64,000 nucleotides of DNA from Mytilus trossulus (Eukaryota > Mollusca > Bivalvia > Mytilida > Mytilidae): the NCBI RefSeq assembly GCF_036588685.1, contig NC_086378.1, positions 43,191,578 to 43,255,577 on the forward strand, written 5' to 3'. The notes under the pieces were generated by a model that saw only the letters and a list, made by a program, of their open reading frames with translations, had not been told where the DNA came from and ran no database searches. The position numbers and the translations under genes were made by a program. Below are positions 47,640-59,900 of this stretch, one piece after another (within the stretch, counting starts at the first letter, position 1; every line of letters starts with the position of its first letter).

Positions 47640-49225
47640 AGATTTTTTCGACAAGGATAATAAATAGCAAAGTGCAATTTTTTCTGCTTTTTGTGGATTA
47701 AGAAAGATAACTTTAGTCAAATGCAAATCAAATATGCAATTTTATTGAATCATAATTCTGAAACTTATATCAAATAAAATCATTGACAAAGAAGATAACT
47801 TTAATCCTGAAACAAATGCGTCGCAGAAGAAGGGAGTGTCACTAAATTCTTGGTCAATATGTGTATTATGTCGCATTGAAAGGTAAAACAGTGAAGTCGT
47901 AAATGTTCTTTACTTTATGTTCTCATAGATATTCGAGTGTGAAATGTCTAGAATGTTCTAAATTTTAGCGTGAAGTGAAATAAAAGTTCCCCACTTGCCT
48001 TCCTTGTGATAAAACTAATGAACGTTTTGACTATTTCACGATACAATGTACTAACATATGCAATTCAAATGTGTTGAACTCATGAAAGAAAACCCTACCG
48101 ACATTGAAATGTGAAACACTACTGAAGAGATACAAATTTCAAACCATATTAAAAATTCACACCTTACAATTATAATCAACAGATTTTTATTTCAGAGAAA
48201 GGAAAAATCTACATTTAGACGAAAAAATAGTTTTGTTTCTAAAAATGTTATGTATCCAGAATTCATCAGAAAATTAAAAAACCGAAAGCTAGACTTTAAA
48301 GATTTAACAAACCAGTATAACACCAAGATGATATTTCATAAAAAAATAAAATATGCAAGCATTGTTTAAAAAGGTAATGTCTTGTGCTGTGCGATTAAGG
48401 CTTAGAATCACATTTTGCATTTCAAAATAGTGATATCGTCAAGGATATTAAATAACATAATACACTGTTCTGTACTTTTTGTGGATTAAGAAAGATAACT
48501 TAAATCTATTTCAAGTAACAAATTTTTATGCAATTTGCATTGCATTATAATTCCAATACTTATACCAAGTATCATACAAAATCACTGACAACGAACATAA
48601 CTTTAATCTTGTCTGAAATAATTGAATCCCTTCATACGGAAGTATCATTTAATTCATGGTCAATAAGTGTATAAGGTCACATTGAAAGATGAAATAATGA
48701 AGTGTCAAATGTTCTTTACTTTATCAATGATGTTCTCAATAAAATTAGAGTGTGAAATGTCTGGAGGGTTCTAAATTCCAGCAAGTGAAACAAATTTCTT
48801 TGCTTTTCCTTTTTGGGATAAAAACTTATTAACGTTTTGATTATTTAACGATACAATGCACTATAATATTTGATTCAAAGTTTCAAACGTTTAGAATTCA
48901 TGAAATAAAAACCAAGTGGCATTGAAATATGTTCACTTCTGAAGAGACACAATGTCAAACCAAATGATAAATTCACACTCTAAAGATCAAGCCAACAGAA
49001 TATCATTTCAAAGTTAGGAAAATCAACATTTGGACGAAAAGGAAGATTCGTTTCTGAATACACAGAATTCACCAGAAAATTATATGACGAAAGTTTAGAG
49101 CAGGTCAACTATCAAATGAACCAGTATAACATCAAGATGATATGTGATGAAAAATATGAAGGCATTGTGTAAAAAAAGTATTGTGTTTTGATGTGCTATG
49201 ATGACTTAATGTCCCATTTTGCGTT
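47640..49225. repeat. Two-copy tandem duplication, about 785 bp per unit
   Basis: Unit 1 (about 47640-48430) and unit 2 (about 48440-49225) share blocks in the same order. Examples are 'ctttttgtggattaagaaag' (47687 and 48475), 'aaatgttctttacttta' (47901, 48708), 'gagtgtgaaatgtct' (47935, 48749), 'acgatacaatg' (48039, 48849) and 'ccagtataacaccaagatga' versus 'ccagtataacatcaagatga' (48311, 49122). Divergence is substantial, so the duplication is old. No coding frame is preserved in either unit. Confidence 0.85.
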
Positions 49226-49559
49226 TCATAATTCTAGTAGTAAAGAAACAAACATGTTTACATTTTTAGCACACGTTTATATGTATCAATGTCTGATGTC
49301 CAATAAATGTTTCACAGGACAATGTTTCAAACCAAATAAATATTTTTAGTTTTTTTAAAGATTTCTTTAAATAAAAAAGATTAAACAAAAATGCCATTGA
49401 AAAGTTTTCAAAAGTGAAACATTTCTAAAAAAAGTTGTCCCAAAATTTCTAGTAACGAGCTGGAAAGGCCATGACAGAATCAAGTCATTTGATAAACTTG
49501 AACTCAATAAAGGTAAATATAAAATGTTTCAAATCGGTATAACTATAAATCATTCGTAT

Positions 49560-49592
49560 GAGAGAGAAAGAGAAAGAGAGAAAGAAAGAGAC
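49560..49592. repeat. GA-rich simple repeat
   Basis: A run of gagaga and gaaagaga units, purine-only for about 33 nt. Confidence 0.85.
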
Positions 49593-50231
49593 TTATATTG
49601 GAAAATAAAAATTGTCAAACACAAGACAAATTGATTTAATTTCAACATCATAATTACGTTTGAAGTATTTTAATTACACTATCATAATTATAGTTTTCTT
49701 AGAAGCGAGGATAATAATTTGTGTGCAAATCTTTATTGAAATGATCATTTTTTTATCCAAATATTTATACTCATTAAATGTATCTTAAAATAAAATAACA
49801 GAAATACTGACCTCAAAGGAAAATCTATACGGAAAGTCAATCAAACGAATTGAAAACAATTGTCATATTCCTGACTTGGACATTTCCGTATAAAAATAGT
49901 CTTTTTCTATTTCGAATAAAATTTCAGATCACACATATTAATTTAATTATCCATACCGCACATGATGCGTTGTGCCCAAATTTTAAATGGAACACGGATT
50001 AAATCGAAGAAATCGAACACGGTTTTGGTTCCGGAAAATTAAACAATTTAAGACCATGTTTATATATTTTCACAATCGTTTATAAAGTTCACTTGAGAAA
50101 TCAAATAATTAAAATTGTAATATTTTAAATACAAACATGATAAATAAGGTTATATTAGACCGAATAAATCTTCACTTAATGATTTGGTAAATTCTTTTGA
50201 AATAATGAGCAAAAGACCAATTAGCTCAAAC

Positions 50232-50365
50232 AAATCTTGGATATAAATACTCACAAAGAGCATACCGATGTGATTTTTAACATGGATACGAGTACCAGTT
50301 TTTTTTTATTCAAAGAAGTTCATATCAGAGGTTTAGTCGAGCTGGTATGTTGAAAGAAAGTCATC
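50232..50365 (+). pseudogene. Relic 1 of the gene A/B exon 6 (second EGF-like motif)
   Basis: 'ggatataaatactcac', 'agagcataccgatgtgat', 'ggatacgagtaccagttt' and 'ggtttagtcgagctgg' follow exon 6 of genes A and B block by block. The position of the second Cys of the CxC pair reads TTT and is followed by an in-frame TAA, so it cannot code. No neighbouring exons of the gene are seen. Confidence 0.85.
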
Positions 50366-51610
50366 AGTTAAATCGATCTCTTTAACACAACAAAACCTTA
50401 ACTTTAAAAAAGAATAGTAGAAACCTTTAAGAAACAAACAATTTGCGGATGGAACAAAATATTTCCACTTTTCATTTCATTTATTGGAATTAAAAGAGAC
50501 AACGAAACACACACTAGAAAATAATTCAACCACTCTTCCGAGCAAAATAGAAGGGGAATTTACTATTTTGGCAATGCATGTAATGCGGCTTAATTAGGAC
50601 ATTTTTGTATTTGAAAATGAGAATTGTCAATTATAACAATAGTCAACACGGCAATTACGTGTGAACGAATAAACTAAGACTTTTGTTGTAATTGTCTTTA
50701 AAAAGAAGATCATAAATATATATTTGTACAGAAGAATGCATATAGTATACACTTCGACATATAAAATAATGAATTGATTATTCAAACATTTATACTCACC
50801 AATATGTATCGTATGTGTTACATCCCTAACGAATGAAATAAATAACAAACTATCCTAACCGCACATGATGCATCGTGCCCAAATTAAGATAGAACACGGA
50901 GCAAGTCAAATACATATACGGATTTGATTCCGGACCATTGAATAATATAAAACTATGTGTATTCGTATTTACACTCATTTATTTAGGACACTTGAGTATT
51001 TATATTCTATAAAAGGTTATACTTTTAATACATGCATAGTGAATAAGGTTATCATGGTTATATAATAACAGTTCGATCGTCCGTAAACAATATGGTAAAC
51101 TAATCTTAAGGATACTAACTTAAAACCAGTAAAATAATAAATTGTAATAGCAAAGGCGCAATACATAATTTGTTCAAAAAAAGAAAGATTGAAATATATT
51201 GATTGATTGGTTGATTGATTGCCTGATTGTTTCGTTGTAGATGAGTTCAAGATTGAAATCGAAAGGACTAACGGTTTTATATTATCTGTTTCCAGTTAGT
51301 GTAAACAATATTTTTATTATGGTAAATACAAGTATAAATTATAAACACATACACAATAAGGATCCAGAAACAAGCAACAATTGCTTATATTAATCTGTTT
51401 CCTTGGTAAATTAAATACATTATACACAAATAAATCAAAACTACATGCTCTGTTACATAATAAGAATATTGATATTGTCAGTTGAGTTATATAATGAACT
51501 GAAAAGTAAAGAAAAAATGCAACTGATAAGATGAAATCCTTACAGGTTTATTGTGTGAGTCATTAGTTTGTAAACCTTTTAGTTTTGATAATGAACCTTT
51601 GTACCATTGT

Positions 51611-51683
51611 TTCCAGTTCAAATATATTCCTAGATGCATGTGCTTACGAAGAGTATATCGATGAGATTGTAAAGTGGAATATG
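51611..51683 (+). pseudogene. Relic 2 of exon 6, truncated
   Basis: 'ttccagttcaaatatattcc' keeps the acceptor and first codons of exon 6 (ttccagtgtaaaatgattcc in gene A). Then come 'gcttacgaagagtatatcga' and 'gagattgtaaa'. It is cut by an S2 repeat starting near 51684. Confidence 0.75.
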
Positions 51684-51752
51684 ACAGTTGTTATCCATTC
51701 GTTTGATGTGTCTGCGCTTTTGATTTTGCCATTTAATTAAGCATTCTTTTTA

Positions 51753-51880
51753 TATGCCAGCTCGACTAAACTTCCTGATATAAATTTCTTTGAATCAGAA
51801 AACTAGTACTCTTATCCATGTTCACAATAACATCAGTATGCCCCTCGTGAGTAGTTATGTCCAGGAATCTTTTGAGCTAA
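51753..51880 (-). pseudogene. Relic 3 of exon 6, inverted
   Basis: The reverse strand reads 'attcctggacataactactc', 'acgaggggcatactgatgtt' and, at its end, 'ggaagtttagtcgagctgg'. TGA replaces the Arg codon before the CxC pair, and two further stops follow. Orientation is opposite to genes A and B. Confidence 0.85.
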
Positions 51881-52190
51881 GAGCTTTTAAGCTCACTTTA
51901 TTAAAGAATTTACCAAAACATTAAGGAAAGAGTTCTTTTGTATAATATTACCTGATTCATTATGCTAGTGTTAAAAATATTACAGTATTATGATTTGATT
52001 ACTCAAGTAAGTGTGTAAAAAACATAATGGTCGTGTTAAGTTATTTCGATGGGTTTTTTTTTATTTTCCGGAATCAAAACCGTGTTCGACTTGTTCGATT
52101 TGGTCCGTGTTCTATCTAAATTAGGACACAAAGAATCATGTGCGGTATGAATGATTTAAATTGATATGTGTGATCCTAAATTGATTTCAT

Positions 52191-53640
52191 TCGAAAAAAA
52201 TAAATCCTAATTTTTTGTGATTTACTTTTAAGTCAAGCAAGAATAGGAAAAGAAAGTCAAACGAATCTTAAGTTGATAGATTTATTTAGACTCACAGTCT
52301 AATGACAGCATTAAACCACACGCATAAAGAAAAGGTAAAACATAATAAGATAAAAAAAAAAGTATCAAGTTGATTTAATTCAGCACATAGAATATTGAGA
52401 AAAGTAGCACTTCTTTTGCGAATATTATTCGGGCAATATGTGTTAAAACGTAGCATTAAAAATAGTGTGGTATTCACTGTTTATCAAACCAAAAGCTACG
52501 TAACTAGACACAACGAAATCTGATGCAGTTTCTATGTAGACTTTCGTTCGTATTTTCGTGGTTATTTTTCGTTTTTTTTTCTAGGTGTTGTCAGTGTGTT
52601 TTTCGACTTACAAGTTTGAATGACTCTTTTATATCTTTTTTTTTATATATATCTAATCACAATCATACTGTCTTGTTTCATAAATTTTCTACATATCGAA
52701 AAGAGCAGCAATATTTAAACATTTGATTAGAGAGATTTATATCATATTGAGATAGACTCAGTTTAAATAGAGTCTCAGTCTTCTCCCTTTAAACAGTAAA
52801 CATAAGATTAGTAATAAATGTATTTGAAACTACTTACAGCTGATATGTATGAAATCTGACAATTCGGTTGTACATTTAAAATTAGAATATGTTATAAATC
52901 ATTTCAGTTTTATTGTTTTAGTTTTATAACCACGGTAAACATTTAAAAATAATATGGCACCTGCTGCACATAGAAACAGGAATATTATAGATTTTCGAAA
53001 TCATTCCATGATGCATATCTCTGATTTCTTTGGCCTCGAACATCACTTAAAGATACATTTATTGTCGAAATGCGCATCTAGTGCAATAAGTTGGTATAAT
53101 TGATGTGATAACGAGCCTAATAATCAAAACTTTATGCATATCTGGGCTTTTCATTTTTTGTACTCATGTAACAATTAATCTAAGTTCTTCTTATGTGTTC
53201 AGAACAATTCATTTTAGATCAACTATACAAAACATTGCGGTTAAAGAATTGAAATGCTATTAAAATATATAGGCAATTTAATAGTTGATAAAGGAAGCTT
53301 TTACTTTCCAATTGCGATCCATGTAGGAGTTGTATTTTTCACTGATCCAGCTGAAATCGAAAATCAAAATTCTTTCGTTCATATTTAATCAAATTCCTGA
53401 TTGAAATCATAAATCACCAGAAGGAGAAAACTGATACTATTGCAGAAGAAAATCTAACAATTTGTCTGTTCATAAGATACTATTTGTAATATGTCAAACA
53501 TTAAGTAAAGAAAAAAGGTTTTAGGGTATATTATGACTTTTTCTTCGTCTGTAAAGTTATTTCAGAAAGGTTGAATGTAGCAGTCTCTATAGTATTCTAA
53601 TGCATTTAACCTTCTAACTGTTTTCTTGTGTTTTCCCCTT
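52191..53640. other. Intergenic, no gene seen
   Basis: Contains an S5-like repeat at 52520-52700 and a small repeat piece at about 53030-53090 (tgtcgaaatgcgcatctagt). The terminal exon of the ShKT/VWC gene could lie here but was not recognised. Confidence 0.4.
52520..52700 (+). repeat. Dispersed repeat, family S5, diverged
   Basis: 'gttgtcagtgtgtttttcga', 'cttacaagtttgaatgactc' and 'ttttatatc' match the better copy at 54260-54330 (attgtcagtttattttcgat ... atgagtttgactgtcccttt). Confidence 0.6.
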
Positions 53641-53649
53641 TTGAACAAC

Positions 53650-53671
53650 AAAAAAAAAAAAAAAAAAAAAA
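53650..53671. repeat. Poly-A run
   Basis: About 22 consecutive A residues. It could be the tail of a retroposed copy, but no source element is visible beside it. Confidence 0.85.
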
Positions 53672-53808
53672 TAAAATCATAAAAAAGTATATTTTTCTTA
53701 TCTATGAAACTGCTGCTGCCATATTTTAAATAAACCAGTTAAATGAAGTGTACACCAAGACGCAAATATATAATTGTCTTTAAATAAGTAAGGAAATAAT
53801 ATACTTAC

Positions 53809-53922
53809 CACATATGCCGCATGTAACTGGACATTTTTGTCGAAGATATGCATCACCACAAACATGACCGTCGGCACAGTCGATATATGTAACATCAACA
53901 CATGGCGGACTCGTTGTCTGAA
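53809..53922 (-). CDS. ShKT/VWC gene: ShKT domain 3
   Basis: 114 nt, phase 1-1: QTTSPP, then CVDVTYIDCADGHVCGDAYL and RQKCPVTCGIC. It is very similar in spacing to ShKT domain 2. It ends at gtaagt, so at least one more exon, or a read-through end (GKYIISLLI then stop), must follow. Confidence 0.83.
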
Positions 53923-56900
53923 CTAAAAATAACGTACAATGACAAACTTACATCTTTCATGAGTGTTCATCGTGAACTGTTTTAAGCAGTATAGGACAAC
54001 ACAAAGTAGTTCAAGACGTTAAAATTGGCGGACTAATTCATGTATCAAACATAAATTTGACCTACCGAATTCAACTATTTACCGGATTTGTTATCACATA
54101 AGCAACATGACGGGTGCCACATGTCGAGCAAGATCTTCTTACCCTTCCGGAGCACCTGAGATCACCCCTTGTCCTTGGTGGGGTTCATGTTGTTTATTCT
54201 TTAGTTTTCTATGTTGTGTCATGTGAAATATTGTTTGTCTGTTTGTCTTTTTCATTTTTAGCAATGACATTGTCAGTTTATTTTCGATTTATGAGTTTGA
54301 CTGTCCCTTTGGTATCTTTTGTCCCTTTTTTCAAACAAAGGTTATTTTGATGCTGAATGTAAGCTTGGTTCAAATTTATTACACAAAATATGTCATGGTT
54401 CTTGATTTGATTCTTGTGTCCTGCAGCTTCTATAGTTTCGCAAATATCAACGCAACTTAGATTGTTAAATGCAACTGTTGTTAACGGGTAAACGCAAAAC
54501 ATTTCGACCGCGCTTTCATTCAAAAGCCTAAGAATTAAACAACTTACAGCACGTTATAAATGTTATGAGTCCAAAGCTCTTTTCTGCATGTTCCTTCACC
54601 AGGAACGCTTAAAGTCGAATAATTAAAAGCCAAGGATGTATAGGATACAAAACATTTGTAGATTCATTCGACCGAAAAGGATATAAAGTTTATAGCCAAA
54701 TCCAACTTAAGTCAACTTTATGTGAGAGGGTTGATAATTCAAAATAAATAAACAAACAATTGAAAAAAATGGCTGTTATAAATCATGTCAGTACCAAATT
54801 AGTGACTTCTGTAAATGTTAACTGTAAAAATTACAGGTTCGTTTGAAAAGAGTTCCAATCGCAGTTTATTCGGAATTTTAAGAGCGATTTGCAAAAAATC
54901 TAAAGAATCATTGGTACGAAAGATTTCTTGAAAAACAATCAAAATCATTAATGTTACACATTTCGAATGATTAGAAAATATAAATTTTATAACATTTTGA
55001 TAGAACCTTGTCTGTATATAAATAAAATTAAGCTTTCACTCAGAACTTACCGCAGAGTTTACATGTTACTGGACATAATCTTCTCAAGTAAGTATCCCTA
55101 CATATATGACTGTCACTACATTTAATGAATGTAGAATCAATACACTGTGTCAACGAATTTGGTTGTGTCGAGGTTTTTGCTATTAGAAACATAAGTATAA
55201 CTTTTAATTTCACTTTTGATTTTCTTGAATCCAAAGATGTTCAAACTAAAAAATCCCAACAAACAAATTAGAATAATGCAGGATACAACATTTTTTTTTG
55301 CTTTTGAAATATTAAAATTCAATTGCAGGGGGCTGATAAATATTATTTTTTGCATCATTTTGCATATGACAGTTGTTATCCATTCGTTTGATGTGTTTTA
55401 GTTGTTGATACAGCCATTTGTTTTGAATTTTCTTTTGATTTTTTTTTTTAGGATTTCACTTTTTTTGTAGATTCGTAGTATCAGTTTGTTGAAAGATTTA
55501 GACATACATCTTTGTTGACCTTTGGGGATACTTTTAATTCGTTGCATTTTAAATCATCAAACGAGAATTTTGAAGGCTGAGGCACATGTACATAGCTAAT
55601 TTTTCATTAACAAATTTGAGTATTTTCATTTGACACATATATTGTTTTGTATAACATGTCACATGTTTATTACTGAATTTCACCAGTTTCTACGTTCATT
55701 CAGCATATCTCATGCAATATAATATATGTACTATTTTTACAAACCCGAAATAGTAGTTAGTTTGGTATATAAGTTTGTAATATTTTTCACTGATATTATG
55801 CTTCCGCCAATCGAAGCTGAATTAACTGATGCAGTCTGTAGATATCCAGTTTTGCAAACAATTGTTGGACAGCAGTCTCCCGATTTCTTCATTTCACTAC
55901 ACCCAGAGGGCAAATTTGAATAGGTAGGACAGCTAATAAAATAAACATCATCAAAAGATTAAAACTACGTATCTACGTCACAGATGACCTCGGAAAGCTC
56001 ATGTTCTAAAATTCTTTACCCAGTTCTTTTTCTCGATAGTTGAAGAGTAATACTTAGCAGGAGCATCTTGTTTACTTCAGTTTCCTCCATCATTTAAAGT
56101 ATGTGGAGCAAGTACAAATTTCTATCCGGAGAACCTGAGGTAACCTGGGATTACTTGACGGTACATTTGCATATGCATATTCTTTTGTGCTTTAAACGTT
56201 TATTTTAATAGATAAACCTTCATTCGAAGCTTACAAATGATTGGAAAGTTATACAAAAAGACATAAAGATTATAAAGAACATTAGAAAAAAGTTTTAAAA
56301 AAACTTTAGAAAACAGCCAGATACCAAAGATATCGGCATAGAATATTGAAATTTCTGTGACTCCACATATTTAAGTCGGCTTGGTATATTGGGGAAATTC
56401 TGGACAAACCCAAATTTTCAAAGGGCGTAATTTGGGTATAGTAACATAAGTTAAAAATATTCAACGAGAGACAATCAAATGTCGTAATCCAATGGAAAAA
56501 AAAACAAATTAAACCACTTCACAGGACACTACATATTTCATAAATCTTTATTAAAACGACGTCATAACCAAAACATTGATCTTTACAGATATCGGAATTT
56601 GTTTCAAAAACTTTAGAACTGGATATAAGAACAACACGCAAATAAACCATCAAAGACACCTTTAGATCAAGATTATCTATATTAGATAGATAAAGCTCGC
56701 AATGCAAAAAAGCCTAGAAGGAAAAAAATAAACGTAGAACAGAGGAAACTTCTTTTTTCAATAAAAAATAAAACAGCAAGAAACAATTACAACTACGTAC
56801 TTTGACAATGCAAAATCAGAGTGGATTAATATTTTGTGTAGCTATTCAATACTCTTCTTAAAGGAGCATGCAAACATAATAAGTCGAAAACAAACTGACA

Positions 56901-59900
56901 ACACATTGGCCAAAAACGAAAATCGATCGAAATATACAAAACACAAGATCGAAAAAATAAAGACTATGCAATACGAACCTTAATACAAACCGGTGATGAT
57001 CTCAAGTGCTCTGGAATAGTAAGCGGATTCTGCTTCACCCATGACACCAGTCGAAGGTAAAGATCAATACAAAAGTATTGTTTAAAAGTCTATTAAAGCG
57101 TTTAAACCTGCTGCCTCTGTTTCAAGTTAGGAACCTGTTTTTCACTGGTTGTCGTTTGTTGATATGGTTTTTACGTGTTTATCGTTTCTCGTTTTTTATA
57201 TAGATTAAGCCATTCGTTTTTATTAAGTTTGAATGGTTTAACACTAGTCATATATGGGTCCCATATAGCTAGCTGTTCGGTGTGAGCCAAGGCTTCGTGT
57301 ATAAGGTCATACTTGACCTATAATTGTTTCTTTTACAAATTCTTACTTGAATGGAGAGTTGTCTCATTGGCACTCATACAGAATCTTCTTACACAATCAT
57401 TTTACTATTAAAAACTCAACATTTTGCTAATTGTAATTGTTCGAAGCGGTTTTCTTGGTTACCCATCATCATCAACACCAAAGCCAAATATTTAAAAACC
57501 ACGGATAATTAAGAGCCAACACTTGTGAAGAGCGTTATGACCCAAAAGGGTTATCTGTAATCTTTTTATGTAATGTTGCATAATTTTCAAAAGTAAATTT
57601 CAATTAGCTTCAAAAAGACAAAACAAATATATAAAACTATTTAGAAATACAACTAAGGATAGAATGTGCCTCAAGAATACAAAACAAAATCCGTATGGTT
57701 AGATAAAATATCGCCATCCCCTAATAATAAAGGGTTGGTACATTTTGTACATTTAAATAGTACTTTGTTCTAGTAATTTGGTATTGGTTCGCTGTGAATG
57801 TAGTAATTGTATATGAAAAAAACTATCACAACTGACAACTTACATATTATAACATCTATAGTATCCATATAAACCATCATCACAAACACATTGGGTATCA
57901 CAACCAACCTGCCATTTATCACCTTGACTGTAGATTTCCCTATTGAACACACACTTATCTGTAAAGGCATAAATATATGCTTATTATTGCTAACTTTAAA
58001 TTATTGTGCGAAATTTGAATATATCAACTGACAACCTAGAATCAGAGTGTCTGCAACAAGTCATTTGTTCTAACAGCTTTCTTCGCACGAGATGATAAAT
58101 ATGCAAGTTAAACAGTTGCAATCAACATTTGACTATTCACTGAAAGTCATATTTTGTGTGAGCTTGAAAACGTTTATGAAGTTATAAATCCTAATTATAA
58201 TTCGAGAGACGACATCATAGTAAGAACACAAGTTAAACTAAAACAAGCAGTGTAGGCAGGACGCTATATCAGTCTTAAACCCGAAGAAAATGAACCCGTT
58301 TAAAAACAGTTTTGAACTCTTAAAATTAAACATCAAAGAATTTATAAAAATTAAAATAGCTATAAAAGGAAAATTCAAAATAGAAGTTATTATTTGGCAA
58401 AACTTTTCGGAATTTTTGGTCCTCAATGCTTTTCAATTTCGTACTTTATTATGCTTTTTTAAAAAATTTGATTCGAGCTTCACTGGTGAGTCTTTTGTAG
58501 ACGAAACGGGCATTTTGCGCAAATATAAACTTTCAATCCTGGTATCTATGATGAGTTTATTAAGAAAAAGGAATTCCTGCTCAACTAGTGACACATGCCA
58601 TATTGTTCTTCGAAAAATTGTCTAAAACAGAAGAACAAATGGAAACTGCGAGGACAACATATATATCTTATTTATTTCCGGGAGCCTTTAAATATTCCAG
58701 TGTTTATTTAAATTACATACCTTCCTTACCAGGCGATGAGGTTATATCTACAAATAGATAGTAATTTGTCTTTAACTATTTTGATATTCTTTACCTGAAC
58801 TTGTAATTGAAACTTCATATAATCAATTATTGTTCTCAAACTATACCAACATGTATATATACACACAGAGGAAAGAAAAATGTATCGCAACAAGCCACAT
58901 TAGACATGTAACTTTTTTTTTATTGTATTCTCTAAAGCCAACTTTAGTCTTTTTGCAAATTAGATTGTTTGGTACTGTTTATTATATATGACAACCTGGC
59001 TCTATTACATTACCAATCCACCAATGAAATTTATCAACAATAAATTAGAAATTGACAGGAACAGTTAAAAATTAAAGAGTTTAAAAGATTTAAAACAAAA
59101 TTTGCATAGCTCTAGACTTACTACAAAGGTTACAATACTGCCTGCAATTAGCTTTTGCCCAGGGAGCATATGTTGTACAAGTATTTGCGGCATACTGATG
59201 ACAATTTCTTAGTTTGTCACCACAAGGTGGAGGAGTAATCTCTCCTGGTCGGCCTGAAATACACACAAAACAAAATCCTTATTTATTGCCAATTTAATCA
59301 TTTAAATGCTTAGCAATATGTTTATTAAAACAAATTAATATCACTGATTTATTTTCCTTTAAAGGAAGCTGACAAATACATTAAAGGGGAGACTGTTTTC
59401 AAATTTCAGAAGCTGCAGAGTTTGTCCTCATGTTTTATAGAAGTTCTTGTTACTCAATCTTTATATATTTTTTTGTTATGTCCTGCTAAACATTGCATTT
59501 CTAATCATTTATTTTTTAGCAGGTGTTGTGGTCTTTCAACAGATGGTTTCAAAATTTAACCAATTAAGCTTTCAAACTAGAAGACAAGTTCCACGAAGGG
59601 CATATCATATGAGTTGTTTCAATAAGGTTGAATTCACAATATTTTCATGAAATATACATAAGCAGGAATGGGTTAAGTGAAAGTATGAAACGCGAAAATA
59701 TATATATTAAACAATAGATCTACATTTAACTATCAGAAAAGAGAGTAACACGGAAAATACATGTGTGCTTATAACTTTGTTATTCTTAAGGGAATCGGAA
59801 TATTGTTCATACTTGCTCCCTTTCCACTTATTGATCCTGTTCCTTCAAACGAACTTGCTATTGTTTGAGTCTGTTGGTTTGTGCTGCATTGAGGCTGTTT

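Larger units (their letters stand above)
49600..52190. repeat. Segmental triplication (two direct copies, one inverted) carrying exon relics
   Basis: Copy 1 (about 49600-50365, +) has 'ccgcacatgatgcgttgtgc', 'ggttttggttccgg', 'cacttgagaaatcaaataat' and 'atttggtaaattctttt', then an exon-6 relic. Copy 2 (about 50610-51683, +) has 'ccgcacatgatgcatcgtgc', 'ggatttgattccgg' and 'gacacttgagtatt', then a relic. Copy 3 (about 52190-51753, -) has the complement of the same blocks (ccggaatcaaaaccgtgttc at 52058; tcatgtgcgg at 52137), then a relic. S2 repeats sit in copy 1 (49805-49890) and between copies 2 and 3 (51685-51750). Confidence 0.75.

Noticed and set aside
51190..51240. attgattg tetranucleotide run as a possible regulatory array
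   Set aside because: Short, imperfect simple repeat without a nearby gene start.
53698..53901. A 67-codon reverse frame beginning MLMLHISTVPTV
   Set aside because: It overlaps the ShKT 3 exon in the wrong frame; the correct frame shows the six-Cys ShKT pattern.
55726..55923. + strand 65-codon frame with LPPIEAELTDAVC
   Set aside because: It is antisense to the VWC C-half exon, whose reverse-strand reading has the expected Cys spacing.
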